Counted from the stretch's first letter, positions 24,868-33,426 are shown. The stretch is 49,869 bases of DNA from Hymenobacter fodinae (GCF_004745825.1 NZ_SRLA01000009.1:1-49869), one strand, 5' to 3'. Numbers and translations: made by a program. Notes: generated by a model not told the origin, from the letters alone.

Positions 24868-25908
24868 TTACTGAGCGGTTTTGTAGTTCTTTTTCTGCGA
24901 AAAGAACGGTCTGACTTCGTTTATGGCACGCGTTCTATAGTGGTCTCCCACTGTGTTACCCACCTGTTCCAAGGCTTGCATCGCTGCTGCAGACGCATTG
25001 TCTAATGATATGTTTCTACGTTGAGCAGGAGACAAATGACTTGCACCATCAATACGAACATATTGCCCTGGGGCTTTTGTCATATGAATAAGCTTAGAAG
25101 CAAGTCGTTCTGCTGCAAAGCTTTGCCCGTCAGACATCGCATCAATTAACTTTATGTTCCAAGCAGCTGCTGACATATTAAGGTCTTTCGTGTCTCCAGT
25201 ATGCTCCCATCCATTCTTTTCAGGTAGGCAACCTAAAGAGAGAATGGAGTAGCTATCAAATGCTATATCAGCATTTGGGCCTTGTAGTACTTTGTCTTCA
25301 CCGACAAAATACTCTAGTGCCTCTTGAATGCCACATAGAACTGGATTGTTAGCCCATACACCTCCATCTGTGTAGTAGCAGTTACGTAGAAACTTCACAG
25401 GAAAATAGGTGGGTGCAGCACTAGTAGCTAAAGCGGCCTCTATCATGCTCCCATACTTTGTAGCGTAGTTTTGTCCTTCTTGGTGAGGATACTTGAAGAT
25501 ACGCGGCTGACCAGTTGTCAAGTTATAGGATGGAATACAGAGTAGGTTCCTAGATTCATTCATTTGAGTTTCTCCGAGGACCTCTTCAAGTGCAGCTTCC
25601 AAAGGGTCATTATCATACTTACCTGTCCCGAAAACCTGTTTTAAAAAGCCTCGAGACTTGTTGAAATACTTTTTAGAAGGAAAAATGCTTGGGCCTTTCT
25701 CCTTATAGAAGGAAACCATTTCAGCTGCTGGTACCCCCTTAGCCAATGCAAGCGCTATTAAGCCTCCTGTTGATGTGCCGCATATCATATCGAAGTACTC
25801 CCCTATGCCTCCACCAAATGCCTCTTCGAAATGACGTAGAACTTCAGCAGTATATAAACCGCGTATTCCGCCGCCGTCAAGAGAAAGGATTTTAAATGTT
25901 TCTGCCAT
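24868..25908 (-). CDS. Patatin-like phospholipase (CapV-like), first gene of putative defence operon
   Basis: A 346-residue patatin. The oxyanion loop is DGGGIRG at 11-17, the nucleophile Ser46 is in GTSTGG, and the catalytic Asp181 is in DGGVWANNP. The Ser-Asp dyad is intact and the overall length matches CapV-type effectors of CBASS, which hydrolyse membrane lipids when they bind a cyclic nucleotide. There is no signal peptide, so it acts on the inner membrane from inside. It is the first gene of a three-gene operon with an NdpA-like protein and a RelA/SpoT synthetase. No CD-NTase lies nearby, so any nucleotide activator would have to come from the RelA/SpoT gene or elsewhere. Confidence 0.9.
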   Translation of the reverse strand: MAETFKILSLDGGGIRGLYTAEVLRHFEEAFGGGIGEYFDMICGTSTGGLIALALAKGVPAAEMVSFYKEKGPSIFPSKKYFNKSRGFLKQVFGTGKYDNDPLEAALEEVLGETQMNESRNLLCIPSYNLTTGQPRIFKYPHQEGQNYATKYGSMIEAALATSAAPTYFPVKFLRNCYYTDGGVWANNPVLCGIQEALEYFVGEDKVLQGPNADIAFDSYSILSLGCLPEKNGWEHTGDTKDLNMSAAAWNIKLIDAMSDGQSFAAERLASKLIHMTKAPGQYVRIDGASHLSPAQRRNISLDNASAAAMQALEQVGNTVGDHYRTRAINEVRPFFSQKKNYKTAQ

Positions 25909-26096
25909 AATTATTACTAACGGCTCTTTTGTAGTTAGACGAGATTAAGCTTTTGTTTGTCCGTTAAGCATTGCATCCATCCTGAGAGATCTCAAATTGA
26001 AATGAATGATGAATTATAATTCGATCCGTCTGTCCCCATTAACCTAAAGTAAATCAAATACCTAGTCTATGTTAGGTAGACGATGTAAATCGGCTT

Positions 26097-26819
26097 CTAC
26101 AGCCGAATCTTCGGTCTATCAAAGAACTCCTCTACCCTCCAAACACTTTGAATTTGCTGGCGTTGCACTGGTAAGAACCCAGCGGCAGGATTTTGAGAGT
26201 ACAGAGTGAGCAGATTGCGCGTGAACAGTTCGTTTTCCCGCACAGCCTTTATAGTAACGGTATCGTCATAGGCCACTACACAGACTTGATTGTATACCTG
26301 TTCCCACTTACTATCTGGGACCTGCCAGGCGATGACCTTATCACCAGTGCGGAGTATGGGCTCCATAGAGTCACCCTCTACTTCGAATACTAAGGCACCA
26401 GTATAGCGTGCGGCTTCCTCTTCGCTGCTTACATATAGACGTAGCGTCTCAAAGTTGTTGGGATGCTGGATGCCCAGGCCTAGCTCAACAAAGGAGGCGC
26501 GGGCCCGGAAGGAAACGAAGGGAAGGTCCACCGCTGCCATGTCGGCGAGGAAGCCAATTGCTTGTACGTTGTTGGGGTTATGATCCCTTTTACTTGCTTT
26601 TGTAAAGACACTTTCTTCAGAAAGTAGATCTTCTTGTTTTACGCCTAGCGCTTGTGCTATCAAGGCAAGGGTGGTTGCTTTCGCACCGCTCTTGCCTTTT
26701 TCTATGGCAGAGATACCAGCTCTTGTAATACCAACCTTTTCAGCTAGTTGAGCTTGGTTCATTCCCGCGAGTTGACGGTACTCTTTTATGCGGGCCGCAA
26801 TAGAAACCTGGACAGACAT
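26097..26819 (-). CDS. Phage-type repressor, XRE HTH with S24 peptidase domain
   Basis: About 240 residues from ATG 26819. The N-terminal helix-turn-helix (MNQAQLAEKVGITRAGISAI) is followed by a linker and a C-terminal LexA/S24 domain. The serine of the dyad is in VEGDSMEPILRTGD and the lysine in TVTIKAVREN. Such repressors maintain the prophage state and may be inactivated by RecA-stimulated self-cleavage after DNA damage. No obvious Ala-Gly cleavage pair was seen in the linker. It diverges from the cro-like gene across an operator region with repeats, forming a lysogeny-type switch. Open frame upstream of the ATG overlaps the operators and is not used. Confidence 0.88.
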   Translation of the reverse strand: MSVQVSIAARIKEYRQLAGMNQAQLAEKVGITRAGISAIEKGKSGAKATTLALIAQALGVKQEDLLSEESVFTKASKRDHNPNNVQAIGFLADMAAVDLPFVSFRARASFVELGLGIQHPNNFETLRLYVSSEEEAARYTGALVFEVEGDSMEPILRTGDKVIAWQVPDSKWEQVYNQVCVVAYDDTVTIKAVRENELFTRNLLTLYSQNPAAGFLPVQRQQIQSVWRVEEFFDRPKIRL

Positions 26820-26950
26820 AATTTGCTTTTGTAAAGAAGTTTGCTTTACACTTGCTATTACTTGCTTTTGTCTGTTGACATTGTCAAGTGAATTGCGTAT
26901 GTTTGATTTGTCAAGTGAATGACGCGCAAAAGTAAACAAATCTAGATACC
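26820..26950. promoter_or_regulatory. Lysogeny-type switch: promoter and operator repeats
   Basis: A promoter of Bacteroidota type, TTG at 26875 then 20 bp then TATGTTTG at 26898-26905, drives the cro-like gene. Two identical TTGTCAAGTGAAT repeats (26881-26893 and 26908-26920) sit in the promoter spacer and at the transcription start, ideal for repression. Three TTGCTTT repeats (26823, 26841, 26862) lie at the repressor's own start and may serve autoregulation. Confidence 0.7.
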
Positions 26951-27166
26951 ATGCAAGAAACCGCAACCAAGCTTGTCGACCTGTTGCCGCACGGGTCACA
27001 GAGCAAAATAGCCAAGACATTAGGCATGAGCCGACAGGCCGTAGGGGATGCCCTAAAGCGCTGCAAACCTGGTAATCCAGTGGTGATCGAAGCCATGCGC
27101 ATTGCCCGCGAGAGCGGGGCGCTGGACACGGCGAAGGACCTAGCCACCCTCAACGCGGCCGCCTGA
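26951..27166 (+). CDS. Cro-like HTH regulator
   Basis: A 71-residue small helix-turn-helix protein (SKIAKTLGMSRQAVGDALKR) typical of phage Cro or plasmid regulators. It is transcribed divergently from the S24 repressor, its start lies about 45 bp after the promoter at 26875-26905, and its stop overlaps the ATG of the KilA-N gene by one base (TGATG), so translation is coupled. It probably competes for the operators and opens the early genes of the phage-like block. Confidence 0.8.
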   Translation: MQETATKLVDLLPHGSQSKIAKTLGMSRQAVGDALKRCKPGNPVVIEAMRIARESGALDTAKDLATLNAAA

Positions 27167-27948
27167 TGAGCACGGCCCCCATTCCCTTCGCCTTCAATGG
27201 CGTGATCATCCGTCGCGACGAGTCCGGCCGGGTGAGCCTCACCGACCTGTGGAAAGCCGCCCAGAGCCCCAAGAAGAAGAAGCCGGCCGAGTGGCTGGCC
27301 CGCGAGAGCACCCAGGAGCTGCTGGAAATGGCCCAGAGTTTAATTACCCCAAAAATGGGGCAATTAGAATTGGTGGGCTCCCAGGCCGGGCGCTACGGCG
27401 GGACCTATGCCCAGCAGACGCTGGCACTCTCCTACGCCAAGTGGCTTTCTCCTGAACTCCATTTAGCGGTCAACCAAGTCTTCTTTGAGCGCCAGGCCGA
27501 GGAGAAGAGTCCCGACAAGATTCTGGACCGGGCCGAAGCAGCCTACCGGCGCCGCGGCTTCACCGACGCGCAGATCCGGGCCCGCTTTCTGGGGAAGGCC
27601 ACCCGCGGCCGTCTGGTATCGGTGCTGGCTCGTCATGGTGTGCGCGGCGCCAGTGGCTACCGCAACTGCACTAACGCGACATACAAACCCCTGTGGGGCG
27701 GAGAGGCAGCTGATATCCGGCAGAAGAAGAACTTACCCCAGAAGGCCAATCCCCGCGAGCATATGAGCGAGAAGGAACTCGTGGGCCTGCACCTGGCCGA
27801 GCTGTTGGCGGCCGAGAGCATCGAGCGGGTGCAGGCTAGAGGCAATGAGCAGTGCGCCGCCGAATGCCGGCGGGCAGCCCAGTCGGTGGCCCGCATGATC
27901 GTTTCGCACGAGCAGGACGGCAAGCCCGGACTGCCGGATCCGCAATAG
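27166..27948 (+). CDS. KilA-N domain protein
   Basis: A 260-residue protein. The N-terminal KilA-N domain (FNGVIIRRDESGRVSLTDLW through GGTYAQQTLALSYAKWLSPEL) is a DNA-binding module found in phage and large DNA virus proteins. A middle part, FTDAQIRARFLGKATRGRL, and a charged helical C-terminus follow. It is the first early gene after cro, so it probably acts as regulator or replication-associated factor of the phage-like block. The exact function of bacterial KilA-N proteins is not established. Confidence 0.82.
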   Translation: MSTAPIPFAFNGVIIRRDESGRVSLTDLWKAAQSPKKKKPAEWLARESTQELLEMAQSLITPKMGQLELVGSQAGRYGGTYAQQTLALSYAKWLSPELHLAVNQVFFERQAEEKSPDKILDRAEAAYRRRGFTDAQIRARFLGKATRGRLVSVLARHGVRGASGYRNCTNATYKPLWGGEAADIRQKKNLPQKANPREHMSEKELVGLHLAELLAAESIERVQARGNEQCAAECRRAAQSVARMIVSHEQDGKPGLPDPQ

Positions 27949-28140
27949 ACGAGGGGCCCCGCCTTCTCACCGACGTTGCCCCTCTCGCTTTCTCTTCCTC
28001 GAGTAAGCATAGTGCAAAGATGGCGACAAAGTGCAAAAGGTTGCTTCCGCGCTTACGCATTTCATGAAAAGATAAAGCGGGCCCCCTCCTACAGGAACCC
28101 GCTCTACGGCAAACATCTCACAAACAACATCTTAAAGCTA

Positions 28141-28596
28141 ATGAAAAACTCGCAGTCCGAAAACCCCTGCCTCTCGCTTGCCAGCTTGATCGAGCATGCT
28201 GAGCAGCAAATTAACAGCGGCTACGATGCCCGGTGCGGTCAATTGATCCTGCGGCGCATGCGCGCCAACTACGCCCGCCTCTACGCCCTGTACCAGCAGT
28301 TGTCGCAAGCAGCCGAGGAAGGCATTTACGAAGTCACGGTACGAAGCGCCTCGCAGGTGATTACCCTGCAGGTGGGCCCCCGCGAGACGGGCAGCACTAT
28401 CGGCCAAGCATTGGAAGATGAGGTAACGGAAGAATTGCGCCGGCTCAACAAGAACATCCTGCACCAGCTCCAGGATCAGGAGCTTGAGTTTGCCCGGGCC
28501 GGCACCTACGAGGGAGACCCGGTACCCTGCGCCATTCACGCCCTGTGCCTGCCCCAGCCGGAAAGCGAACCCACGGCTCTCCAGCCCGCCGCCTAG
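28141..28596 (+). CDS. Hypothetical phage-type early protein
   Basis: About 151 residues from ATG 28141. It is helical throughout, with the stretch QQINSGYDARCGQLILRRMR near residue 25 and a C-terminus rich in acidic and leucine residues. The sequence is GC-rich like the neighbours and runs in a tight series of plus-strand genes between KilA-N and the replisome organiser. Early phage location suggests a role in replication or host takeover. No family was recognised. Confidence 0.55.
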   Translation: MKNSQSENPCLSLASLIEHAEQQINSGYDARCGQLILRRMRANYARLYALYQQLSQAAEEGIYEVTVRSASQVITLQVGPRETGSTIGQALEDEVTEELRRLNKNILHQLQDQELEFARAGTYEGDPVPCAIHALCLPQPESEPTALQPAA

Positions 28597-28629
28597 TCCT
28601 TCTCTTCCACCTTCTTAGTGCTCAATCCC

Positions 28630-29061
28630 ATGACTACTTCCACGTTCAGCTTTGCCGACTTAGAGAAATTCCAGGAGGACGGCCCGCACACGGCCGCCAG
28701 CCAAAACTTCAACCAGGATGAAATAGAGCGCAAGCGCCGCGTCTACGCGCAGCTGGTGCAAACCTACCACGGCATTCAGATGGTCGACACGGAAGGGTGC
28801 GTCCGCATCACGCTGGAGAGCTTAAATCACCGCGTGATCGTCGCGGGCAGCCTAGTAGACATCTTCGGCGCGTTCGTGGAGCCCCTGCTCGCACAGTTGG
28901 CCGGACTGGAACGCCAAATCATCGCCATGCGAGCCGGGCTGGCGCAACTCAACGAAGACACCGGTGGCGGGCCACTGCCTGAAACGGACGCTATCATGGC
29001 GGCCTGCCTGCCCGATGCGCCGCGTAGCCTACCCATGACGCCTTCCTCCCAGGCCGCGTAG
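28630..29061 (+). CDS. Hypothetical phage-type early protein
   Basis: About 143 residues from ATG 28630 (MTTSTFSFADLEKFQEDG). The charged helix DEIERKRRVYAQLVQTYHGI is followed by strands (GCVRITLESLNHRVIVAGSL) and a leucine-rich helix. Unknown family. It lies 33 bp after the preceding gene and 12 bp before the replisome organiser, in a likely operon. Confidence 0.55.
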   Translation: MTTSTFSFADLEKFQEDGPHTAASQNFNQDEIERKRRVYAQLVQTYHGIQMVDTEGCVRITLESLNHRVIVAGSLVDIFGAFVEPLLAQLAGLERQIIAMRAGLAQLNEDTGGGPLPETDAIMAACLPDAPRSLPMTPSSQAA

Positions 29062-29073
29062 CCACCGGCCTCT

Positions 29074-29967
29074 ATGAATTACCTCAGCCTGATCAATCAG
29101 TTCTGGGCCAAGGATCTGGAGCATTCCTTCACCCCCAATGACATCGCCGTGTACTTCAGACTACTGGAGCGCTGCAACGCATTAGGGTGGAAGAATCCCT
29201 TCAACTTCTCAGTAGACGAACTACTGCTGAAGCTGCGACTGAAGACCAAGGACCCTTTTACGACGGCCCGCAATCGCTTGAAGCAAGCCGGCCTGATTGA
29301 CTTCAAGAACGGGGACGGCCGGGGGCGTACGACGACCTACTATCTGCTCGATACGGAAGAGCAGCTCCAGGAAGAAGAAACCGAAAGGGGTAAGAAAAAC
29401 ACCCCCCTTATGCCACCCCTTTCCCCTACCCTTTTGCCACCCCTTTCCCCCCCTGGAACCCCGCTACTACATAAAACTAAACTAAACAAAACAAAAGAAA
29501 AGACAGCTAACGCTGTCACTGAGTGTGTGCGTGGGCAGGATTCAGAGTTGAATTCTGGTGGTGATTCAGCCGAGGAGCAAGCGCCTACCCCCCCAGGTGA
29601 CCTTGGGAAGAAGGGAAAGAAGGGCCGCCCCGCCGGTCGGGCCGCGCCATCCGGTATCGATCCTCAACTGCCCCTCGCCGAGCGCTGGCCCGAACTGGTT
29701 GCCGAACTCAATGCGGAAGCCCACGCCACCTGGGAGCGGTTCGTGGCCTGGGAACGGGACAACCCCCTACCCAAGCTCTTCCAGATGGCTGAGCCCCTGC
29801 TGCCCGCCCAATTGGTGGCCCTGATCCACAAGCACGGCAGCGGCGTGGTAACCGGGGTATTGCAGGACATGCAAAATATGCCCGTACTGCTCACCAAGTA
29901 TGACTCCGCGAACCTGACTGCGCAAAGCTGGCTGCGACGCCGCCAGAAGCAGGAAAAGACGGCTTAA
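29074..29967 (+). CDS. Replisome organiser-like protein (phage DnaD/primosome loader type)
   Basis: A 297-residue protein. The N-terminal winged helix (FTPNDIAVYFRLLERCNALG, then TARNRLKQAGLIDFKNGDGR and TTTYYLLD) is that of phage replisome organisers. A low-complexity linker (PPLSPTLLPPLSPPGTP, then KTKLNKTKEK) separates it from a helical C-terminus that may recruit the helicase. It precedes a primase-helicase, the usual order in phage replication modules. The linker contains proline and lysine repeats that could tolerate slippage. Confidence 0.72.
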   Translation: MNYLSLINQFWAKDLEHSFTPNDIAVYFRLLERCNALGWKNPFNFSVDELLLKLRLKTKDPFTTARNRLKQAGLIDFKNGDGRGRTTTYYLLDTEEQLQEEETERGKKNTPLMPPLSPTLLPPLSPPGTPLLHKTKLNKTKEKTANAVTECVRGQDSELNSGGDSAEEQAPTPPGDLGKKGKKGRPAGRAAPSGIDPQLPLAERWPELVAELNAEAHATWERFVAWERDNPLPKLFQMAEPLLPAQLVALIHKHGSGVVTGVLQDMQNMPVLLTKYDSANLTAQSWLRRRQKQEKTA

Positions 29968-30007
29968 CGGCCCTCTCGTCTCTCACTGCCTAACCCCACC
30001 TAGCCCG

Positions 30008-30517
30008 ATGAACTACGAAACAGAAATATGGAAGCCTATAGCCTCATCCCCTGGCTATGCAGTGAGCTCACTTGGTCGTGTGAAAAACGAGACTACAGGT
30101 GCTTTGAGAAAGTTGGTAAATCACCGAAACGGGTATCTGCAAATTGGCATAAGATCAAGCAATTATTTAGTTCACAGGCTGGTAGCACTGGCGCACTTGC
30201 CTCCTGTAACAGGCAAAGACTTTGTGAATCACAAGGACTGTGATAAACACAACAACACTTTGCAGAATCTAGAATGGGTCACGAAGAGCGAGAATATTCT
30301 GCATGCTAACCAGCATGGTCTTACGCCAATTGGAAATGCACGAGCAAAACATCCACGAGCAAAGCTTTCCGAAGAGCAAGTGAGTGAGATCCGTCAGTTG
30401 CTTGCTCAAAAAAAGCTGACTCAGAAAGAGATAGGCGCCATGTATTCAGTTACGCCATCAACTGTGCAGCTCATCAGTGCGAACAAAAACTGGTCAACTA
30501 AAACTGTACTGTCTTGA
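30008..30517 (+). CDS. HNH homing-type endonuclease (NUMOD4 plus HNH plus HTH)
   Basis: A 169-residue free-standing HNH endonuclease. NUMOD4 region WKPIASSPGYAVSSLGRVKN at residues 8-27. HNH core with conserved HRLVALAHLP, FVNHKDCDKHNNTLQNLEWV and an SENILHANQHG tail. C-terminal helix-turn-helix KLTQKEIGAMYSVTPSTVQL. It cuts DNA at an intronless target and spreads by repair. It is AT-richer than the surrounding genes and its first codons (ATGAACTACGAA) equal those of the primase downstream, so it seems inserted at the primase start. The stop overlaps the TTG that now starts the primase. Confidence 0.88.
   Translation: MNYETEIWKPIASSPGYAVSSLGRVKNETTGALRKLVNHRNGYLQIGIRSSNYLVHRLVALAHLPPVTGKDFVNHKDCDKHNNTLQNLEWVTKSENILHANQHGLTPIGNARAKHPRAKLSEEQVSEIRQLLAQKKLTQKEIGAMYSVTPSTVQLISANKNWSTKTVLS
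30009..30019 (+). repeat. 11-bp direct repeat flanking HNH insertion, left copy
   Basis: TGAACTACGAA, identical to 30515-30525. The interval 30020-30525 (506 bp) is the inferred insertion carrying the HNH gene. Confidence 0.8.
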
Positions 30518-32541
30518 ACTACGAACTCGTCCGCGGCGCCCTCACCAACCGGGGCCTCGTGCAGCCCAAAGCCAAGATCGAGCTTACGCCCACCGACGAG
30601 GAGTTCTACCTCTCGCTGTTCGGCTTCGACAACACGATCTACGAGCACCTGGAAGTCAACCGCGACCCGCAGACCGGTAAGACCAGCGTATCCGGGTTTG
30701 CCGGCAGCTACTTCGCCGAATTCCTGTACTTCGATATCGACCGGGACGGGGATCTGGCTGGCTCTCTGGAAGCTACTCGTGATCTTCTGAAGCGGCTCTA
30801 CAACCGCTTTCAACTCTCGCCTAAGCAGCTCTTCTTGTGCTTTTCGGGCAGCAAGGGCTTTCACGTCGGCCTGCACCAGAGCCTGTTCGGCGGATTCGCC
30901 CCCTCTCCCCACTTGCCTCTGCAGCTCAATGTGCTCGCCGCCCGATTACTCGCCGAGTGCCACGGGCTGACGCTCGTTGAACTGCAAACCAAAGCCTACG
31001 AAGCCAAGCAGGCGGGCACCCAGTTCGCCGACGTGGACCTGGGGATTTACAACAACAACCGCATTTTCCGGGTCATCAACTCCCGCAACAAGAAGGGCCG
31101 CTACAAGGTGGGATTGACCAGCCACGAGCTGCTGACCCTCCCGCTGGAACAGATCTTGACCTTGGCGGAGACTCCGCGGCCTGATTACAAGCCTGAAGCC
31201 AAGCTCACGACCCAAACCCCCATCGCCGAACTCGCCGCCCTGTGGGAGTACGCCCGCACCCTGGACGTAGCCGCGTTCACTAAAGCGACCATCGGCGTGA
31301 AAAACGGCACCGGGGGCAAGGGACCGATCGATCGGGACTTCTTCGCCCCTCCCCAACCAGGGAATCGCAACAACGACCTGTTCCGCCAGGCCTGCCACCT
31401 GTTCGACCACTCGGCCCTTTACGAAAGCCACGTGCTGCAACTGATCGCCGGCATCAACCTATCCAGCACGGTACCCCTGCCGGACGACGAAGTGCGCCAG
31501 ATCGTCAAATCGGCTTTCACCCGCACCCAGCGAACGCAAGGTCAGGCCAAAGCCACGGTCCTTACTCCCGAGGCACCCGCCACGGAGAAGGTCGAAATAT
31601 GGTCGGACTGGACGGAGGAGTGGCTGGACTACTACACCCAAGCCCCCTCTCCCATGACGTGCTTAGTGCCGGAAATCGACGAGGACCAGGGCATGAGCCT
31701 CAAGGGTAAGCTCTGCGTGCTCATCGGCTCGGGCGGAACCCGCAAGAGCTACTTCCTGCAAAACGTCATCGTGCAAAACGTGCTCGGCTACGGCAACCGC
31801 TTCCTGTACTCCTCCATGGAGATGGGCAAGCCCGAAACCGTCAACCGCTTTCTGGACATGTACTTCGACGCGGAAGACGGGATGCCCGCCAGCCGGCAGC
31901 TGCAGGGCCTGGCCCGCGCCAACAAGGAGCAGACTCGGGAAATGCTGCGTATCGGCTCGCAAACCATCGCCGACCAGCTCATTCTCACCGGCAACGGCGG
32001 CAAGACCACGGCGGACTACGAGCGCGACATTCAGCGCACGATTGCCCTCTACGGCTCGCTCGACGGGCTGGCCATCGACGGGCTGTCCGCCATGGGCGGG
32101 AAGGGTAAGGATGAGACGGAGCGCTTCAACCAGATCACCCTTGAATTGAAGGAGTTGGCCAAGCGCTACAACCTGTTCATCCTGCTGATCTGCCACACGA
32201 CCAAGGCCTGCGCCGCCCACACCCGCGACGCTAGACCCTTCGTGCGGGGCTCGGAGAAGATCCTCGATAACTCCGACTTCTCCATCTGCTTTGCCAACAT
32301 CATCGACGCAGTGAAAAGCACGCCCGAGAACATCCAGTATGCTTCCCACCTGGCCCACATCAAGTACTACAATAAGCGGGGCTCGGGTAAGATGCTCAAC
32401 CAGTTGCTTGAGTTCGACGGCTTGCGCAAGTCCTTCGGCGTGTCGCCCGCGCCGCTACTGAATTACCCCGATCACGACGCTTTCGTGCGGGAATACCACA
32501 AGAAAGCCCGTCAGGCCGCCAAAGACGACGATCCGTTTTAA
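30514..32541 (+). CDS. Primase-helicase fusion (AEP primase plus RecA-fold helicase)
   Basis: A 675-residue protein. Residues 60-300 are an archaeo-eukaryotic primase: catalytic FLYFDIDRDGD, then CFSGSKGFHVGLHQ and the NNRIFRVINSRNKKG motif. Residues 380-640 are a RepA/DnaB-type RecA-fold ATPase with P-loop IGSGGTRKSYF (Arg where the usual Gly stands before Lys) and Walker B LAIDGLSAMGG. It would prime and unwind phage-like DNA. The start is TTG 30514, overlapping the HNH stop. Before the HNH insertion it would have started at ATG 30008. A phage-type replicase beside a Rep_3 initiator suggests two replication systems on one molecule. Confidence 0.85.
   Translation: MNYELVRGALTNRGLVQPKAKIELTPTDEEFYLSLFGFDNTIYEHLEVNRDPQTGKTSVSGFAGSYFAEFLYFDIDRDGDLAGSLEATRDLLKRLYNRFQLSPKQLFLCFSGSKGFHVGLHQSLFGGFAPSPHLPLQLNVLAARLLAECHGLTLVELQTKAYEAKQAGTQFADVDLGIYNNNRIFRVINSRNKKGRYKVGLTSHELLTLPLEQILTLAETPRPDYKPEAKLTTQTPIAELAALWEYARTLDVAAFTKATIGVKNGTGGKGPIDRDFFAPPQPGNRNNDLFRQACHLFDHSALYESHVLQLIAGINLSSTVPLPDDEVRQIVKSAFTRTQRTQGQAKATVLTPEAPATEKVEIWSDWTEEWLDYYTQAPSPMTCLVPEIDEDQGMSLKGKLCVLIGSGGTRKSYFLQNVIVQNVLGYGNRFLYSSMEMGKPETVNRFLDMYFDAEDGMPASRQLQGLARANKEQTREMLRIGSQTIADQLILTGNGGKTTADYERDIQRTIALYGSLDGLAIDGLSAMGGKGKDETERFNQITLELKELAKRYNLFILLICHTTKACAAHTRDARPFVRGSEKILDNSDFSICFANIIDAVKSTPENIQYASHLAHIKYYNKRGSGKMLNQLLEFDGLRKSFGVSPAPLLNYPDHDAFVREYHKKARQAAKDDDPF
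30515..30525 (+). repeat. 11-bp direct repeat flanking HNH insertion, right copy
   Basis: TGAACTACGAA at the start of the primase frame. It supplies all of the first four codons except the first base, where A of ATG is replaced by T, giving TTG. Confidence 0.8.
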
Positions 32542-32571
32542 GGCACATCCCTGATCCCTAACTACCCCCTT

Positions 32572-33426
32572 ATGCGTCCCAACATGCTGCCTAAAATCAC
32601 TGCCCAAGACCCGCTGGCTGGTCTGTTCAATGCCTATATGGAAGGACTCTCTACCCTGGAGATCGTCTTCACGCCCCGCGAAACCATGCACGAGTGCCGG
32701 CAGGCTTTTGCGCGCAACACCGTCCGGGAAGGCTCGCATCATACCATGGCCAAGCAGGCCCAGGTGTTCTATGAGCTCACCGTTCTAGGGACCTCTTTGC
32801 ACGGGATCCACCGTAGCGTAGTAGGTGCCATCACCTTGCTGCAGGACTTCTTCACCACGTACGGCGGGGACCTGCACCGCTACGCCGTAGCCAATCGCCT
32901 GGCCAGCCTCCAAGAGTATGGTAGCGACGACGAAACGGATTGGTACCGTGATGACGAAGACGATGAGAATGAAGAGTGGAAGCCGGTGCTTAAAGAGGAC
33001 GAGCAGAGTCTGGTGTACTACACGCTACGCCACGAGCTCACCGTCTTTTTCACCGGTCACGAATCGCGCGGCGAGTACATCGGCACCAGCGGCCCCGAAG
33101 ACTTTGCCCCCTACACTCGAGCGGTGGCCACGCAGACCGATACGAGCCTACGCAAGATGACGGGCTATCCGGGCGGACCGGAACTCACCGTCAGCCAACT
33201 CACCCCTGAAGGAGAGCTTATCCCTATGTCGCTGGCTGACCAGATTGAAGATGAGCTCAATGAGGACCTGCGCAACCAGCGTCTGGCTGACACTTTCAAC
33301 GAAGCACTCGTGCACCTCAACACGGCCGCGGCCCTGCAGGTCTTCGCTATCACAACCGAGCACTACCGGGAGCTGCTGGACCATCTAGTTGCCATTCACC
33401 AAGTAGCCTTTACTCCTGCCTCTTAA
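32572..33426 (+). CDS. Hypothetical phage-type protein, acidic
   Basis: A 284-residue protein with a central very acidic stretch (DDETDWYRDDEDDENEEW) between helical halves. The N-terminus has an AQVFYELTVLGTSLHGIHRS helix; the C-terminus has DQIEDELNEDLRNQRLADTF. Family unknown. It is the first of two similarly built genes after the primase, 30 bp downstream, and the acid patch could mimic nucleic acid or bind a partner. Confidence 0.55.
   Translation: MRPNMLPKITAQDPLAGLFNAYMEGLSTLEIVFTPRETMHECRQAFARNTVREGSHHTMAKQAQVFYELTVLGTSLHGIHRSVVGAITLLQDFFTTYGGDLHRYAVANRLASLQEYGSDDETDWYRDDEDDENEEWKPVLKEDEQSLVYYTLRHELTVFFTGHESRGEYIGTSGPEDFAPYTRAVATQTDTSLRKMTGYPGGPELTVSQLTPEGELIPMSLADQIEDELNEDLRNQRLADTFNEALVHLNTAAALQVFAITTEHYRELLDHLVAIHQVAFTPAS

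Noticed and set aside
22754..25908. Standard CBASS
   Set aside because: No CD-NTase, CapP or ubiquitin-like genes nearby; only the patatin effector type is shared.
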